DNA from: Rutidosis leptorrhynchoides
Taxonomy: Eukaryota > Streptophyta > Magnoliopsida > Asterales > Asteraceae
Assembly: GCF_046630445.1 (NCBI RefSeq)
Contig: NC_092333.1
Span: 892,001 to 956,000, forward strand
Direction: 5' to 3'
DNA length: 64,000 nucleotides
Position 1 is the first letter of the stretch, and every line of letters begins with the position of its first letter. Below are positions 63,925 to 64,000 of the stretch, piece by piece. The position numbers were made by a program, and so were the translations under genes. The notes beneath the pieces were generated by a model that saw only the letters and a list, made by a program, of their open reading frames with translations, did not search any database and had not been told where the DNA came from.

Positions 63925-64000
63925 TTAGGCGTTTTTCTTGAAGTTGAGGCTAACCTCATCCTCAATTTCCAGGGGTCCATCAACGTAGTGTTTGACCCGG
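63925..64000 (-). CDS. C-terminal end of Athila-like pol (integrase), partial
   Basis: The last 25 residues of a frame entering from beyond the window: RVKHYVDGPLEIEDEVSLNF then KKNA and stop. The RVKHY phrase matches the (V)NG(H/Q)RLKHY-type tail of integrase in Athila/Tat-group elements. Too short for more. Confidence 0.5.
   Translation of the reverse strand, partial: RVKHYVDGPLEIEDEVSLNFKKNA

Larger units (their letters stand above)
57547..64000 (-). mobile_element. Athila-like Ty3/gypsy element, 3' part
   Basis: On the minus strand from the window end: last residues of pol, a spacer of about 1.3 kb, an env-like gene, a 1.9 kb non-coding stretch, PPT (AAGTGTGGGG) and 3' LTR. An extra gene after pol and a long non-coding stretch before the PPT are typical of the Athila clade. 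The 5' LTR, gag and most of pol lie beyond the window. The left LTR edge (TG at 57547) abuts the old family B LTR, so this element probably landed in or next to it. Condition of the whole cannot be judged; the env-like part looks broken about once. Confidence 0.65.

Overview
The window is nuclear DNA of a flowering plant. It is AT-rich, has GT-AG introns, N-myristoylated plant CDPK genes and very dense LTR retrotransposons. A eudicot is certain enough; Asteraceae is my guess from the style of the retroelements and was not tested. Only three host genes look functional, all between 38.3 and 48.3 kb. Almost everything else is transposable-element DNA.

Layout. 1-2.8 kb: LTR of a Tekay-like Ty3/gypsy family (family B). 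2.8-3.99 kb: part of a foldback MITE with telomere-like motifs, a (TA)n tract, a Helitron 3' end and a (CA)n tract. 3.99-34.08 kb: a minus-strand tandem array of a second Tekay-like family (family C), in which adjacent 7.2 kb units share LTRs (LTR-int-LTR-int-LTR-partial int). A 13.1 kb family B element (18549-31645, plus strand, TSD CCGAC, two 3250 bp LTRs) has jumped into the gag region of the array. This element looks whole. Besides one uninterrupted gag-pol frame it carries two extra ORFs between its primer-binding site and gag: an acidic low-complexity protein and an F-box protein of the At1g67623-like type. 34.1-38.0 kb: probable non-autonomous Helitron with a SINE inside it. 38.3-40.0 kb: four-exon gene for a probably plastid-targeted protein (possibly DUF3598/lipocalin-like). 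39.4-48.9 kb: a tandem segmental duplication, each copy with an intact seven-exon CDPK gene on the minus strand. A hAT-type MITE sits only in the first copy and a foldback MITE only in an intron of the second, so each copy shows the other's empty site. 49.2-52.6 kb: Helitron end and a 5'-truncated Tork-like Ty1/copia element with its 3' LTR. 54.4-57.5 kb: an old, diverged minus-strand family B LTR. 57.5-64.0 kb: 3' part of an Athila-like Ty3/gypsy element (minus strand) with 3' LTR, polypurine tract, env-like gene and the end of pol; it runs off the window.

The strongest leads are the F-box and acidic ORFs carried by the young family B element, the shared-LTR tandem array whose left end lies inside gag, and two clusters of GACGNCGTC near-palindromes in the Athila-like element. 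The two CDPK genes would act in calcium signalling at membranes; they differ at about five of 560 residues and are a recent duplicate pair. LTR elements are treated as fossils. Divergence figures are by-eye counts, not alignments.
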